Assembly (NCBI RefSeq): GCF_949628215.1
Contig: NC_134279.1
Coordinates: forward strand, 57,688,266 to 57,752,265
Source: Phalacrocorax aristotelis
Taxonomy: Eukaryota; Chordata; Aves; Suliformes; Phalacrocoracidae
Reading direction: 5' to 3'
DNA: 64,000 nucleotides
A model generated the notes under the pieces. That model was not told the DNA's origin. It worked only from the letters and a program-made list of their open reading frames with translations, and did no database searches. Of the stretch, positions 10,001-22,100 are shown in pieces (position 1 is the first letter of the stretch; each line of letters begins with the position of its first letter). The translations under genes and the position numbers were made by a program.

Positions 10001-10693
10001 ACTAGAGACACCTGCATATGCTGGTGTTGCTTCACCCTTGCTGCTGAAGGAGAGTGCCGCAGTCTGGGAGAGGAGTGTTGGCCCCGGGCATGGAGGAAGC
10101 AGGGTGGGAAGCTGTGCCACCTGCCATGAGCCCGCCGGCAGCCCGGGGCAGGGGAGGCGCGAGGTGGCACGAGCATCACCCGTCTGTTCCTCCCCATCGC
10201 TGCGGTGGGAGCAGCACGGATCTGCGTAACTGCAGGCTTTGAAGCCTATTAATGTTGTTAGATTAAAACCCCATCTTGGTGAGATATAATTTCACAAGAT
10301 AGCAGTGTGTGGTAGGTGTGCACTTGTGTAAAATGGTGCTAACACTCCACCCAGATTTTCTGTTAATCCAGGCTAGCAAAACAGCATCATACTCTCCGCT
10401 ACTTACTGATAAATTCTTCTTACGATGTGAGAATTTTTGGAGAAATTGAAATGTTAAAATAAAAACAATCTTTGCCCTTTAGGAAATTAAGTTTTACTGA
10501 TATTACTTTTTCCCAGAAGTATAGATGTTAAAGTCAGCTTAAAAATACAACAGGAATGGAATATATACCAATAGGTGAAGAGAACAGGAAATGTTATAAT
10601 GATAATTTCACTTGAATCTGAAGGATGGTGAGAATTGCCTGCTTGGGATATAACTCATATCTTTACCGTTCCATGGGAACCTGCTTGTCTCTT
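7051..10693. other. Intronic-type sequence
   Basis: No gene, RNA or named repeat is seen in 3.6 kb. There are several poly-T runs (7,413; 8,231; 8,400), a slightly GC-richer zone (9,350-9,540) and a small CpG-containing patch (about 10,053-10,222). Open frames here have no recognisable domains. Confidence 0.5.
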
Positions 10694-10712
10694 CCCCCCC
10701 CCCCCCCCCCCC
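10694..10712 (+). repeat. C19 homopolymer
   Basis: Nineteen consecutive C lie about 100 bp upstream of the CR1 copy at 10,800. It is one of five C or G runs of 11 nt or more in the window and is likely unstable in length. Confidence 0.95.
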
Positions 10713-10799
10713 TCCCACCACACTTCAGGAAAACAGTGAAACAACATGAGACCCCTCAGTAAAAGGAGTGGTTTAACTTAACACATCTATGTATGATGA

Positions 10800-11229
10800 T
10801 CTATATAAGATGATCAGGGGACTGGAGCATCTCCCTTATGAGGAAAGGCTGAGAGACCTGGGTTTGTTCAGCCTGGCCAAAAGAAGGCTGAGGGGGGATT
10901 TCATCAATACCTATAAATATCTAAAGGGTGGGTGTCAGGACGATGGGACTGGACTCTTTTCAGTGGTGCCCAACGACAGGCCAAGGGTCAGTGGGCACAA
11001 GCTGGAACACAGGAAGTTCAACCTCAATATGAGAAAAAACTTCTCTCCTGTGAGGGTGCCAGAGCAGTGGCACAGGCTGCCCAGGGAGGTTGCAGAGTCT
11101 CCTTCCCTGGAGACATTCAAAACCTGCCTGGATGCGTTCCTGTGCCCCCTGCTCTAGGTGTGCCTGCTCAAGCAGGGGGGTTGGACAAGGTCTCCAGAGG
11201 TCCCTTCTAACCCCTACCATTCTGTGATA
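10800..11229 (+). mobile_element. CR1 LINE 3' end (copy A)
   Basis: A 5'-truncated CR1 copy of about 430 bp. It carries the C-terminal ORF2 region, the 3' UTR phrase GTTGGACAAGGTCTCCAGAG and the terminal ATTCTGTGAT. CR1 elements move by target-primed reverse transcription and are usually severely 5'-truncated with little or no target duplication, as here. It is the same subfamily as the - strand copy at 15,747-16,190, with both truncated near the same point (GATCAGG) and only scattered differences. It lacks the ATGATC present before CTCCAG in the partner. Confidence 0.95.
10810..11157 (+). pseudogene. CR1 ORF2 C-terminal remnant
   Basis: An open frame inside copy A encodes the C-terminal end of the CR1 ORF2 protein. 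Blocks visible in order are YEERLRDLGLFSLAKRRLRG, then the KYLKGG region, then NMRKNFSPVRVPEQWHRLPR, and a natural-looking end at CPLL followed by TAG. ORF2 normally carries an endonuclease and a reverse transcriptase. Neither catalytic domain is present here, so this is a non-functional tail. The intact frame over 115 codons suggests a comparatively young insertion. Confidence 0.85.
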
Positions 11230-14200
11230 TGAAAGCTGCATGTATTAAAGCAAATAAGATTTTTTTTTTTTGGGGGGGAAGATGGATAGAATTTGAGGTT
11301 TGTCATCTTAAAAAGGGATCAAATATAAGAAAAATGTTTGTTACCTGTGTATTTGAAAAGAGAAGCATTAAAAAAGAAAAATGTTGTTAATTATTTGATT
11401 TATTTGATGTTTGCTTCTCAGAAATATTTGAATTTATTGTTAGATAAGTTTGTAGGCTGGTAAGATGACTACCCCAGGATATTGAAATAACTTGGTGACA
11501 GAGCAATGTTGGCTTTAAACCTATGCTGTTAAGCAAGAGCTGCTAACAAACCATGCTTAATGATATAAATGTATTTTAACCTTTTTTAATAATCTGTGCA
11601 TGCTGTTACATCAGCATTCATCTAGCTGCATTTTTTTTGCCAATTCTTGGTATGTCTAAACTTTTTCGGTAAAATATCCTGTATGTTTCTCTTCGCAAGT
11701 ATGGACTTAAACTTGGGTAAACATAATGGTCCTATATATGCCAAAATATAGGAAACTCTCTGGTAGAGGCATATGGGTGTTTAGGGACCAGTAAGTCTTT
11801 GTTGAAAACCAACATAGATATGTCCTAATGTGATAAAGATGGTGCTGTTTGTCAGGGAAACTGTGTAAGTGGTCCCTGGGAAGTGTGTCTTTGCAGCCTA
11901 ACAGCATGTTGATATTGTGACGCCCTTGCACTGAAGTGTAACTCTAATGGAAGACCACAGAAAATTCAAGTATTCTCTGTGAGGGATCTGTGCAGGGAAG
12001 GGGGATCAAGAGGGATGATCCCAGGGGCGTCAGTGACGCTTGATGCCAAGGAATTCCTGGAGTGATGGGACTCTCAGCATCGTTAAAAATTTGTACCTCA
12101 GGCAGGAGTCATGTTTCAATTGTTTCCTAGCCTGCTTTGGGCTAAAAATCAGCCAGAACTACTGCATGCTGGTTCTGAAATACAGCCTCCATGTTCTGGT
12201 TTTGTCCAGCCAGTGTGTAGCAACAGATGCAATGGTGTGATGTGGTTTTACCTATGCATTTTTGGGCAGAAAAAGGGGGATCCCTTAGCACTTCCCCAGT
12301 CCTGCCAGCAAGTCAGAAGGTGATGTTGTTTTTTTCTCTCCTTTCCAATGTATGTGTACATGTTGCAGTGATGGGAATGGCTGACAGGCAGGATATGGTG
12401 AGGTGCATCCCTACATTTGTGACAGACCTCGTTGTTAAGAACTGTATGAAAGCGTTTCCGTGGTAGCAGTGGCTCTGTTGACACTGGGAGCCCCAGAGAT
12501 GCGGCAGCCAAGAGCTGCCTCTGTCCTTGCCTTGCAGTAACCCGGAGGCTTTAACGAGCAGACCTACCCTCCCAGTCTCTGAAGAGGCATAGGAGTCTGC
12601 GGCTGGCCGCTTGCCATCCTGCAGCACAGAGCTTTGGTCTGCTGCTGCTAAACCAGCAGGTAGGAGTGCTAGCTGGGTGGAAAACATTTTGTGGGATTTA
12701 TCCAAAATAAATAGCTAATTTTGTGTGGGTGGGGCTGAAATTCTTCATCTGCACCTCCTTCCATGGCAGAAGAGAAACCCACCGCAGTTGCAGTGCTTGT
12801 CCAAGATTTTGTGCATGTGGAAGGTAAGATGATTATTTTCCTAAATTTAAAGCTTGGATCCTCCCTCCTTGAGTTCTCATGGATGTCAGGATCTATACTG
12901 CTTTGAAAATCTGTTTGAAGACAGACAACCCAAACGTCTCTGAACCTTCCCCAAAGGTTCGTGTCGAGGCATTTGGCAGCTTCTCTGCTTCTGCTCTGCT
13001 TCTGCATAATCCTTGAAGTGTAAATATAGAGGTGGAAAAAATAACACTCGATCTGGTTGACAGTATTCCAGCTTGCACTAGGACTTAATTTAAGAAATAT
13101 AAGCTTCTGCTATAAATCAGAAATCTGAGTTTGTAACTCCTTGATTTTGGCCTGATAAATCCTATTACTCCCAGAAAGCTGTTAAGGTTCATCTCTAAGT
13201 CCTGAGGATGTTTTAAGTCTGTGGATTATTTAAGTAACGCATGTGCCAAGGTTTAAAATAAGACTGCTAACCCATACAACGCGCCGGCAGTAAAACCAGG
13301 AGTGGATGGTGTGGAGCTGATTTGGGAGATGACGAGTGACTGATCCAACTTCAGACCTAACTAGTGTTGAGCATTAGCTCCTGCTGCCTGTACCGCTTTT
13401 GCTGCTGTACAGGGTTGGAAATTTCATGGGATGCTGATGTTTGTACTAGTATAATTAATCCTCTCTAATGGGGTGGATACTGGTTGCACTGCAGCATTGG
13501 GCTCTTGAGGGCATTCTTGCTCGGCACGTGGTATTAGCACATCTTGAGTTTTCCCTGCTGCTGCATGTGAATGCTTGAGAACTTCCTCAAACAGCCGTTG
13601 TTCAAGCAGGGAACTGGGCTTTCCCCATTTTGGGGTTGTTCTTTGAACTGAGATAACAAGCAGATGTTTTTGGTATGGGTAAATGCAATGTGCTGTTATG
13701 GCAGGATGTGAAGCCTCCTTGCAGAAGGTGAGCTCGAACAGATGTGTTGAAATTCTAGATCTATCGTGGTAGAATATTAAGCTGAATTTGTGTGGATCTT
13801 AAAAACTGGTGGAGGAGATGCTCTAAGGAGAGTGACGCACATGGCCTGTGATTCCAAAATTAAGATACCAATGCTCCTAGAGGCTGGCTCAGGAAAGGCA
13901 GAGGGCTCAGGTGGAGGCAGGAGCTAGCACATAAATAGATGAAGAGGCATTTTAATTACGCAGGGGAGTTAGATGATGAAATGGGCTGCAAAATGCAGCA
14001 GTAAAATAAGCCTAAATCACTTACATGGAATTAGGCACTAACCTTGAAATAAAACTTCTCCATGGAGCAGTGGGGAGGCATACTCTGTACTAAGCACAAA
14101 ATAGACCCACTTAAGAACGTGGTTTTAGGCTTCTTTCTTTCCTCCCCTTGTCTGTTTTAAGGACAGGCCTGGGTTTGTCCTGAAAGATTCTAAAAGTATC

Positions 14201-15746
14201 TACATTTGAGAATAAGAGTGTTCTGTTTCACAGAAACTGAAGTTTGGGTCTAGGAGTTTCACACACAAGTTATATTCCTTTGCATTTTCTTGGCCATTCC
14301 TAATGTAGTAGTGTCTGTAACTTCAAGTATTTCTAATTCAGAAGCATAAGCTAACTCAAATGTTTTCACAGCTCAACAGGAAATTTTAAAAGTCTTTGAG
14401 ACACCCTGTGCAAAGCTTGTCAAATGGCCACAGCTGGTTGGTAAAAACGGACGATTAAACCCCAGCATTTTCCAAAGAGTTGTCGTTGAATGCGGCAGGC
14501 TCATGGATGAGCTGTGTTTCTGCCTCTCTCAAAGGCTGGAGGTGAAAGAACCTTTTCCTCCGAGCAGAGCGGTGCACACGTGAACGCTTGGCTCTTCTGG
14601 AGGCTAATGCAATCTGAGATAGAAAGTAATTGCACACCATACGTAAAATAGTAGTAAAATTATTAGTGCTTTTGAAATGGATGTTTTCATGGTTGTTAGC
14701 CAGAACTAGAGAGCACCACTATATCTTAAGTTCAATAAAATGCGTAAACTTAAAGCAAAGCAGTTCCTTTGAAGCATCTTCAATGGCGGAGAACCTCTCA
14801 GTTTTGCAAGGTGAGAGTAATGCAGCTGGAGCATATTGGTTTTACTAAGTGGCTGCTGAAAACTGACAGGGGCAAAGCACTGTAGTGAAATAACAGTGTG
14901 GGTTTGATCCCCTCTGGTGGGGAGCAGGTATTTAAAAAAAAAATACAGGCAACTCTGTTGGGAAGTTTAACTCTAGCGCTGTTACCTTAAGAGGCATCAA
15001 AGATGGCTTGAGAGGTTGAACTGTTACTGTAGAAAGGCATCTAATTGTAGGAATCAAGATCAGGAAACTTGCTTTCTTGCCTCTGAACAGGAGTAGTCTT
15101 ACGAGAATTTTACATGCTCTTTTCCTTTGTATGCTCATTGCTATTTCATGGTATAACAATTTCTGTGTTTAAAACAACCTTTTTCTTAAAACCAAAGATA
15201 ATGAGCAAACTATTTATAATGTTAGCATGGGGTTGTCAGCTTTTAATTAGAGGCTTTAAATATAAAGTTAAGAAATGGCATGCCAATAGGAATTTTTAGA
15301 TCTGCTGGTTTTCCTCTTCTCACATAGATTTCTCCACATTAGCCTAACTTTTGCTAATTGCTCCCCTGACCCAGTTACTCTTTTTATGCCGTCCTTTCCA
15401 CATTGAGTCAGGCAAGCATAAACATTTCATGTATATTAGAAATGAGAAGTTTTGTCTTCAGAGATGAATTGCAGGCCACTGTGGAAGGAGAGAAGGGAGA
15501 ACCACAAGCCTCGTCTTGCCTTTTTTCCTGCACCCTAGATGAAATCGTGTAGGTAGATGCTGTGTTTAGGTCCTGCTGCTGTGATGGGGCTTGCACCATC
15601 CTCAAGCTGTCCCTGAAGAAAGGTTTATCCGTTCCGCGATGTAAGAGTCATGGTTAGGTTGCTCAGAGGTGTGACCTACAATAATAAAAGCTTATGGGGA
15701 CAAACCAACTTGTAGAACTGGAGAAGTACAGAAAAGGGCTTAAGAG
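11230..15746. other. Intronic-type spacer between inverted CR1 copies
   Basis: 4.5 kb with no gene or RNA recognised. A T12-G7 run lies at 11,260-11,278. The open frames at 12,313-12,705 and 12,669-13,007 are not supported by any domain or composition signal. Confidence 0.5.
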
Positions 15747-16190
15747 TCACAGAATCACAGAATGGTCGGGGTTGGAAGGGACCTCTGGAGATCATCTTGT
15801 CCAACCCCCCCTGTTTGAGCAGGCACACCTAGAGCAGGGGGCACAGGAACGCGTCCAGGTGGGTTTTGAATGTCTCCAGGGAAGGAGACTCTGCAACCTC
15901 CCTGGGCAGCCTGTGCCACTGCTCTGGCACCCGCACAGGAGAGAAGTTTTTTCTCATATTGAGGTTGAACTTCCTGTGTTCCAGCTTGTGCCCACTGACC
16001 CTTGGCCTGTCGTTGGGCACCACTGAAGAGAGCCAGTCCCATCATCCTGACACCCACCCTTTAGATATTTATAGGTATTGATGAAATTCCCCCTCAGTCT
16101 TCTCTTCTGCAGGCTAAACCCAAGTCTCTTGGCCTTTCCTCATAAGGGAGATGCTCCAGTCTCCTGATCAGCTTGGTAGCTTTCTTGGTA
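15747..16190 (-). mobile_element. CR1 LINE 3' end (copy B)
   Basis: The reverse complement of the same CR1 subfamily as copy A. On the - strand it ends with two ATTCTGTG-type units (15,747-15,763), the standard CR1 3' terminus. It carries the ORF2 C-terminal frame (15,829-16,023) ending at CPLL. Compared with A, a one-base deletion near 16,030 and a short deletion near the LFSL block break the frame. Over roughly 260 nt of the central segment I see only about eight differences from A. Confidence 0.95.
15829..16023 (-). pseudogene. CR1 ORF2 C-terminal remnant
   Basis: A 64-codon frame inside copy B shows the NMRKNFSPVRVPEQWHRLPR block and ends CPLL-stop, matching copy A except for a few residues (for example TH for TC in the ETFKT block). 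The frame is lost upstream through a single-base deletion. No catalytic domain is present. Confidence 0.8.
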
Positions 16191-19100
16191 GGTGGCCCTG
16201 GAGCTGAGGTCAGATGTCTACCTGATTCCTCAGCTCCCTTGTCTCTTAAGGTTCCTCATGCTGTCATGAGGTAGCTGGCTTGTGATGTTAGACTTGTTCC
16301 TCAGCCTCGCAGATGAAGTTGGGCCACCCTCTCGGCTGGGGAGATGTCATCCCTCTAGGTGAGACCAAGGCTGGCTTCACATCTGAGGAAGCCCTGCACG
16401 AGAGGTGCAAAGGACAGGCAACATGGTAGGGAATGTTCCCCCAAAATACTGTTTGAGATGTGAATTTCTTTAATGGTATTTATATTTTTTTTTATCTGAA
16501 AACTTAGGATGCATGTTGCATGTTAGTAATGATTGTGTTGCCAGAGGGGGCCTGTTGTGGCCACCATTCAGGCAAGTGGCATGTTTTGGATTTTACTCCT
16601 GTGACATGATTGACTGCTGGCCCATGTTGCAAGGGCAGAAAAAGGTATTTAGGTGAAACTTGAATTAGGCATATTTCAGCTGGGATGCCTGGCCTTTGGG
16701 GTATGGGAGTGCACACCTTGTTTGCTTCCATGGGTTTCTGGTGCCCCTTCTGAATCAAAAGGTTAGTAATCTCAAAATGCCTTAAAAAGAAAGGTGGGAA
16801 ACAGGGTGCTTCCAGTTGTTGATTTCTGCCCCCCCCCCCCGCTTAAAAACAAGAGTGGTTTTTTTAATGAGGAATAATTGCCATTTTCATTTTCTGAGTA
16901 GGGCTATTAGCAATACAAAAGCCACTAGTCAATTTGGGATTTTTTAGGATAAAAATAGAAGCTAAGTGTGATGATAATATACCAGACTCTTCCAGGTTGC
17001 TATCAGAAGGGATCTCTCTGACTGAATGTTCACTGGTAATCTTTATCATTTAAGCCCTTCTGTCTTTTTCTCTAGAGGGAACAAATCTTCTAGCCTGCAT
17101 CCTGGTTTTGTGTAAATCGCTAATTGCTCTTTTGTTTCATTAGGCTATGGCCAGCCACCAGATTTGGGATCATAGTATTGTAATTATTAAGGAACTCTGT
17201 TGGTGTTTTAATTGCATGTGTGCCATGCTTCTGAGCAGTATGAAAGGGATGTTGCACACTGCCTGGGCATCCCACCAGGCATAGTGAGAGTAATACTTGG
17301 AATTTTTTCTGTGAATTTTTGAGTGACTGCTATCAAGACTGGGATGTATATTGAAGTCATCAGCACACAGAGCATTAATTGCTGCTCCAAATAAACTTGG
17401 AATATATAACCAGTAGAGCTTCGCTCTGCTGAATTCATTCTCATGCTCTCAGATATCAAAATTGGCTTAAATTTGGTGGCTTAATTTCATGTCAATGACC
17501 CCTTTGTACAGACATATACTCGTGTGACTCCGGGACAGCTGTGTGGGATTGCTGAGGAAGAGTGCTGCGTGCTGCCAGCCGAGCTGAAAGGTCTTACGTG
17601 TTCCTTCCCCAGCACGGAGCAGCTTAACACCTCCTCCCAAGGCTTGTGGCACAGTCACACTTCCCCACAATTGATTGCTTGGCTAATTCCCAGTGTTGGT
17701 GGGTGCTGGTATTGGTTACAGAGACAGAAATGCCATTGCTCTGGATAAGGTATTGTATAAAGAAGATAAATTAATGGGTATATTTTGTTAAGGGAAATGT
17801 GGGTTTTCTTGAGGCTGTTTTTCCTATCAGGAGGGAAAACACAAACTTTGAATTTCTGGTTCTCAGCAGACTGCTTCTTCTTGGAGTAAGTGAAGCAGAA
17901 GCTGTAGGAAAAGCTTTTATTTTCCTGGGTCACTAAACATATTGTTTGTTCCCCACATACGTATCAACCCTGTTTGTAGTAAAAGAGAACTTCATGAATT
18001 TTGGGTGGTGTGTGGTATTTAAAAAACAAAAACCAAAAAGCAAAACCACAGGTTTTAAACTTCTACCCTGAGCAGTGAAGTATTGTGTTTTCATTCTTTG
18101 CATATTTCTTGTTTTTGATTCTAATAGAATATGAACATGTGCAAAAGATATTTATTTTCCTAAATGGTAACAATCCTGGTGTGTTTGAAGGACTGTTGTG
18201 TATTTACAGAAGAAACAGTCAGTCTTTTGATATGTAAAGTTTTAAAACAGATATTAAAGAATAATTAAAACCATGAATGGAAAATGGGACAAAATTCATC
18301 ATAAGTAGGTAGACTGTGCCAGAGTAAATGATTCCCCTCCCCTCCTTTTCCCCCCCATGTTAAAGCGTGAATTAGAATAAATATATTGATTTTTATCTGG
18401 TCTTTAATAAAACATTTATTATGGCATGAAGTGAGAAACTCTAAACTAGAGGAGCAGGATATTAGAATTACAAAGCAGTTAAGGGTCTGGCTAAAGGAGA
18501 AATAATACAAGAGCAAAGGAGACCCCCAGGCTGGGAAAGACTAGTGATGGGATATTGCCACAAAAGCTTTGGCAACCAGAAGCTAGGAACGTGCAGAAGA
18601 CGTGTTAATCTTGCCAGTATTAAATGAGATGTTGTAGACATGTAGATGGATCATGCCATTATATAGTGTACTGTACAAGTCTTGTCTAGGAAGCAATGAA
18701 TCATTTTGATAATGAGGAGTGAGAAAGATAATTTTAAACCCAATTTGGTGTAAGAAGGCTCCTTGTTCTGAATATGCACATTGGCTTTGCCCCAAGTAGT
18801 ACCCACCATTTTGCAGGGAGATGCTCTGTGATTTCTTACATCTTGTTTTCTCTGGTCTTTCCCAGTTTTCCTTCCAGCTCCATCTCAGTTCGCCTTTTTA
18901 ATCACACTTTTTCTTTCCGAAGTCATACAGTACTCTTCTTTGTGCTCATGGCTCTGGAAAGCTAACTGAAATGAGACTTTGCTAATTGTCTTTGGAAGCA
19001 GCACTAAGGATGACTGGCTTACTCAGCCTGGGAAAGGGGAAGAGTGCTCTGTGGTTCCTGGCCTTCGGACCGCTCATGGCTATGCAGTTTCCCAGGCTGT

Positions 19101-22100
19101 GGGTGCAACTTCCGATTTGGCCTCTCTGATCTTACCAGGAGGTGGATTCAAAAAACATCAGCAAAGTTTTGATTCTTCTCTGCTTGCTGCAAAGGCTTTG
19201 GCAAGGACTTTACTGCATACATAATTATAGTAACAGTATGTTAAATACAGAAGGCTGCATAATATGTTTCTATTTACTAAATGCTATCATTATCTGAGTT
19301 TACTTCATAGTCAGATTTTGTGTAACCTGAAGCCCCCCACATTTGGGGCTTAGTTTGTGTTTTATAGTTGTCTTAAAAATGCCAAACACCATCTCCCCTC
19401 CCCTACCTTTTAAATGTCAGCGTAGCCCTACTGTGGGTAAGTGATTGCATCTTTGAATGTAGTGCTGGGCAAATGTTATGAGTTTCTTGTTACCAGCCTT
19501 CCACAGTTTGTGGTAGGTAAGTTAGGAGCTGCCTATTCCGTCTCCGTCCCGTAAGAACAGGGAGCGATGATCCAAGTAGCGTCTGTTCTTGTTGCTTGCA
19601 GACCTGCATAGCAAATGAAGGTGGCTCTGTAAGGTAGACAGAGAAGATATTTGAGCAAGTGTGAGGGATGGCCTCCCTAAATACACTACTGTGTTTAAAA
19701 TCTTCATGACAGCAGTTTGAGATTTTTATATAGTCATTGGTGAGCCTTTTATTCTAGTGTTAAGCTCTGTCCTGCATTAGACCCAAAGAACAGTGAAAGT
19801 AGTACGTTAAGTACGTTCCTCTCTAAAGGAAAGCATTTACCACCATTGTTAATGATGTGTCATGTGCTGATTTGAAGTAACCTGTTGGAACTGGGATGAG
19901 TAACATAAGACTGACTGTGAGGAGGAGTGCTAACTCTGGGTCGTTCATGGTCAGGGCTTAAATATGGCATTGTATATGCTTAATTCCATAAAAGATGTTG
20001 TTTCCAACATCTTCAAAGACCTTTGGATCTGAATGGCTTGGGATACTGCTATTAAGTTACAACAGGGATTCTGTTGTTCTGGGACAATGTTTTTGCCTGC
20101 CAGAAAAATATTTTGTCCATTTTGCTTAGCAATGTTAGAGTCTTTGGCTTTGCTTTTGTATTTTAAGCAGTACTTATGCCTGCAGAACTTTGATTTTGGC
20201 CCACTGATGCTAATGGGAAAGATGGGCCGAAGTACTTCCCTCTGATACAAGTGGGACCTGAATCATGTTTGAAAGGCTTGTCACTTTGTTCATATGAATT
20301 TATGCCTTCTCCTTCCCCAGATACTACGATGTCTTGACTTCGGGTTATTTGCATCCTAAAGAGCCCAAGCCGTAGACAGCTTCGCTTTTGCTTGAAGTAT
20401 CTGGCTCCCACCTGGTTTGGCTTTAGGCTGACAGTGTCTAAGGACCAGCCAAGTTGGAGCGCATTTTTGATGCTCTTTCCCGGCAGACAGTGTGACCTTT
20501 ATAGTTTCAGGATATTGTTTTTCAGATGTGCACTTGTAGTCCTAATGATTCAGCTGGTACTTCTTTAAAATTGATATATATCCAAGAACCAAGAGAAACT
20601 ACTTGCCTGATGAGGGGAAACTGGAGACTGAATTAGACTGGTGAAATACTGAGGTCAAGATATTCTTTAGTTGAAAACATTCATTCTTGACAAGTAGTGT
20701 GTCTTTATAGCAAGAATTGCATTCTTGCTATAAAGAAGCTGTAGAACATGAGGCAAAACTACCCAAAGCTAAAGATTTATTGACTTCGCTTTTTTAAATT
20801 TTATTTTTATTTCCCTTCCCAAAACAGGCTGCAGTATATTGTGAAGGAGGGTAGCTGTGTTTGGACTCAGTGTTTAGCAATCACCTACTGACTGCAGTGG
20901 GTTTGATACCGAGCAGCTTTTGGAAAATGCATGGCTTTCCCAGCAGTGGAAGATTACTGATGAGTTTTGTACATGATTAAATGGGTGAAGAGGCAGGGAA
21001 GCTGTAGCACAGAGCAGAAGAGGCGTAAGCGCATGTGCTGTCTGGCCCTATTTCATTCTGCCTTGGTGGGTTGGACCAAAAACATCTCTCATCTGTCTCC
21101 CTTTTTCTGTTTTGCTCCCTGCCAAGGAAAACATAAACTTGCAGTGTTGCTTGAGGTTTTTCTGTACAGACGTACCTTCTAACTACAGTCAGGACAGAAC
21201 ACCTCCCTCCCCCATGAGTAACCTGTAGTAGCATTGCTCGTGTGACCAGAAATACAGAGAAAGATTAATAAAACCTTTCCTGCTGTACAACTTTTTCCTC
21301 CAAATTCATATAGATGGGGAAGTTCAATGTGGCTGAGTTCTATTTTTTTTCTTTTTGGCAAAACAAATAATTAAAGGTTGCTGTTAAATTAAAATAATTT
21401 TCTTTTTAAACCCTCTGGTAATATCAAACTGCTGAACTTAAATAGCATTTTTAGCATTGTTTGGGGAAAGCATTGTATTTAGAAAACCACTTCTTTGTCA
21501 AACAGTTTGAACATTATATGGAAAAAATAGTATTTAATGACCAATAAGATGATTTATGTTGCTAAGGCAACCATGTTGCAAGACATCAGAACAAAGGAGT
21601 ATGGATCTTGCGGATTTGTGCCATGAAGGTGCCTGCCTTCAATTCCCTACGTAACCACATTGTGCTTAATCGTGGAAGGATCTGTCTATGTTGGCAGTGC
21701 TGGGGAATTTAAGACATGCTCTAATGTCTAGTTTGTGTAAGGATTCCTGCATATATTAAAGATTTGGTAACTGTGCTAATGTGTTTTTTGGGAAAAAATG
21801 GAGGGAGGTGGCTTGAGAATGTTGTGCAGTTGATAGTAAAACAGATATACATCTGTCTTTTCTCACTGAGTCATAGATTTGAGATGTAGGTGTCCCTAAG
21901 GCATTGCTTTCTATAGTCCCTGGGGAAGGAGACTTCACCTTGGTTGTTAGCACTGGTGTTACAAGTGCCACCTGCAAGCGAGTGTTTGGTCGCGTAGATG
22001 ATATCTAGCATGTAGGGATTGTGTGACATCCAGGAATTGGCATGAGGGAAATGCGTCTGGCTGGTTGTTCATTTACTTGCAGCTCAGCTCTTCTTTTATT

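Noticed and set aside
20702-20736. Perfect hairpin as a microRNA precursor or intrinsic terminator
   Set aside because: The stem is only 16 bp with a 3-nt loop, too short for Drosha/Dicer substrates, and intrinsic terminators do not apply in a vertebrate nuclear intron.
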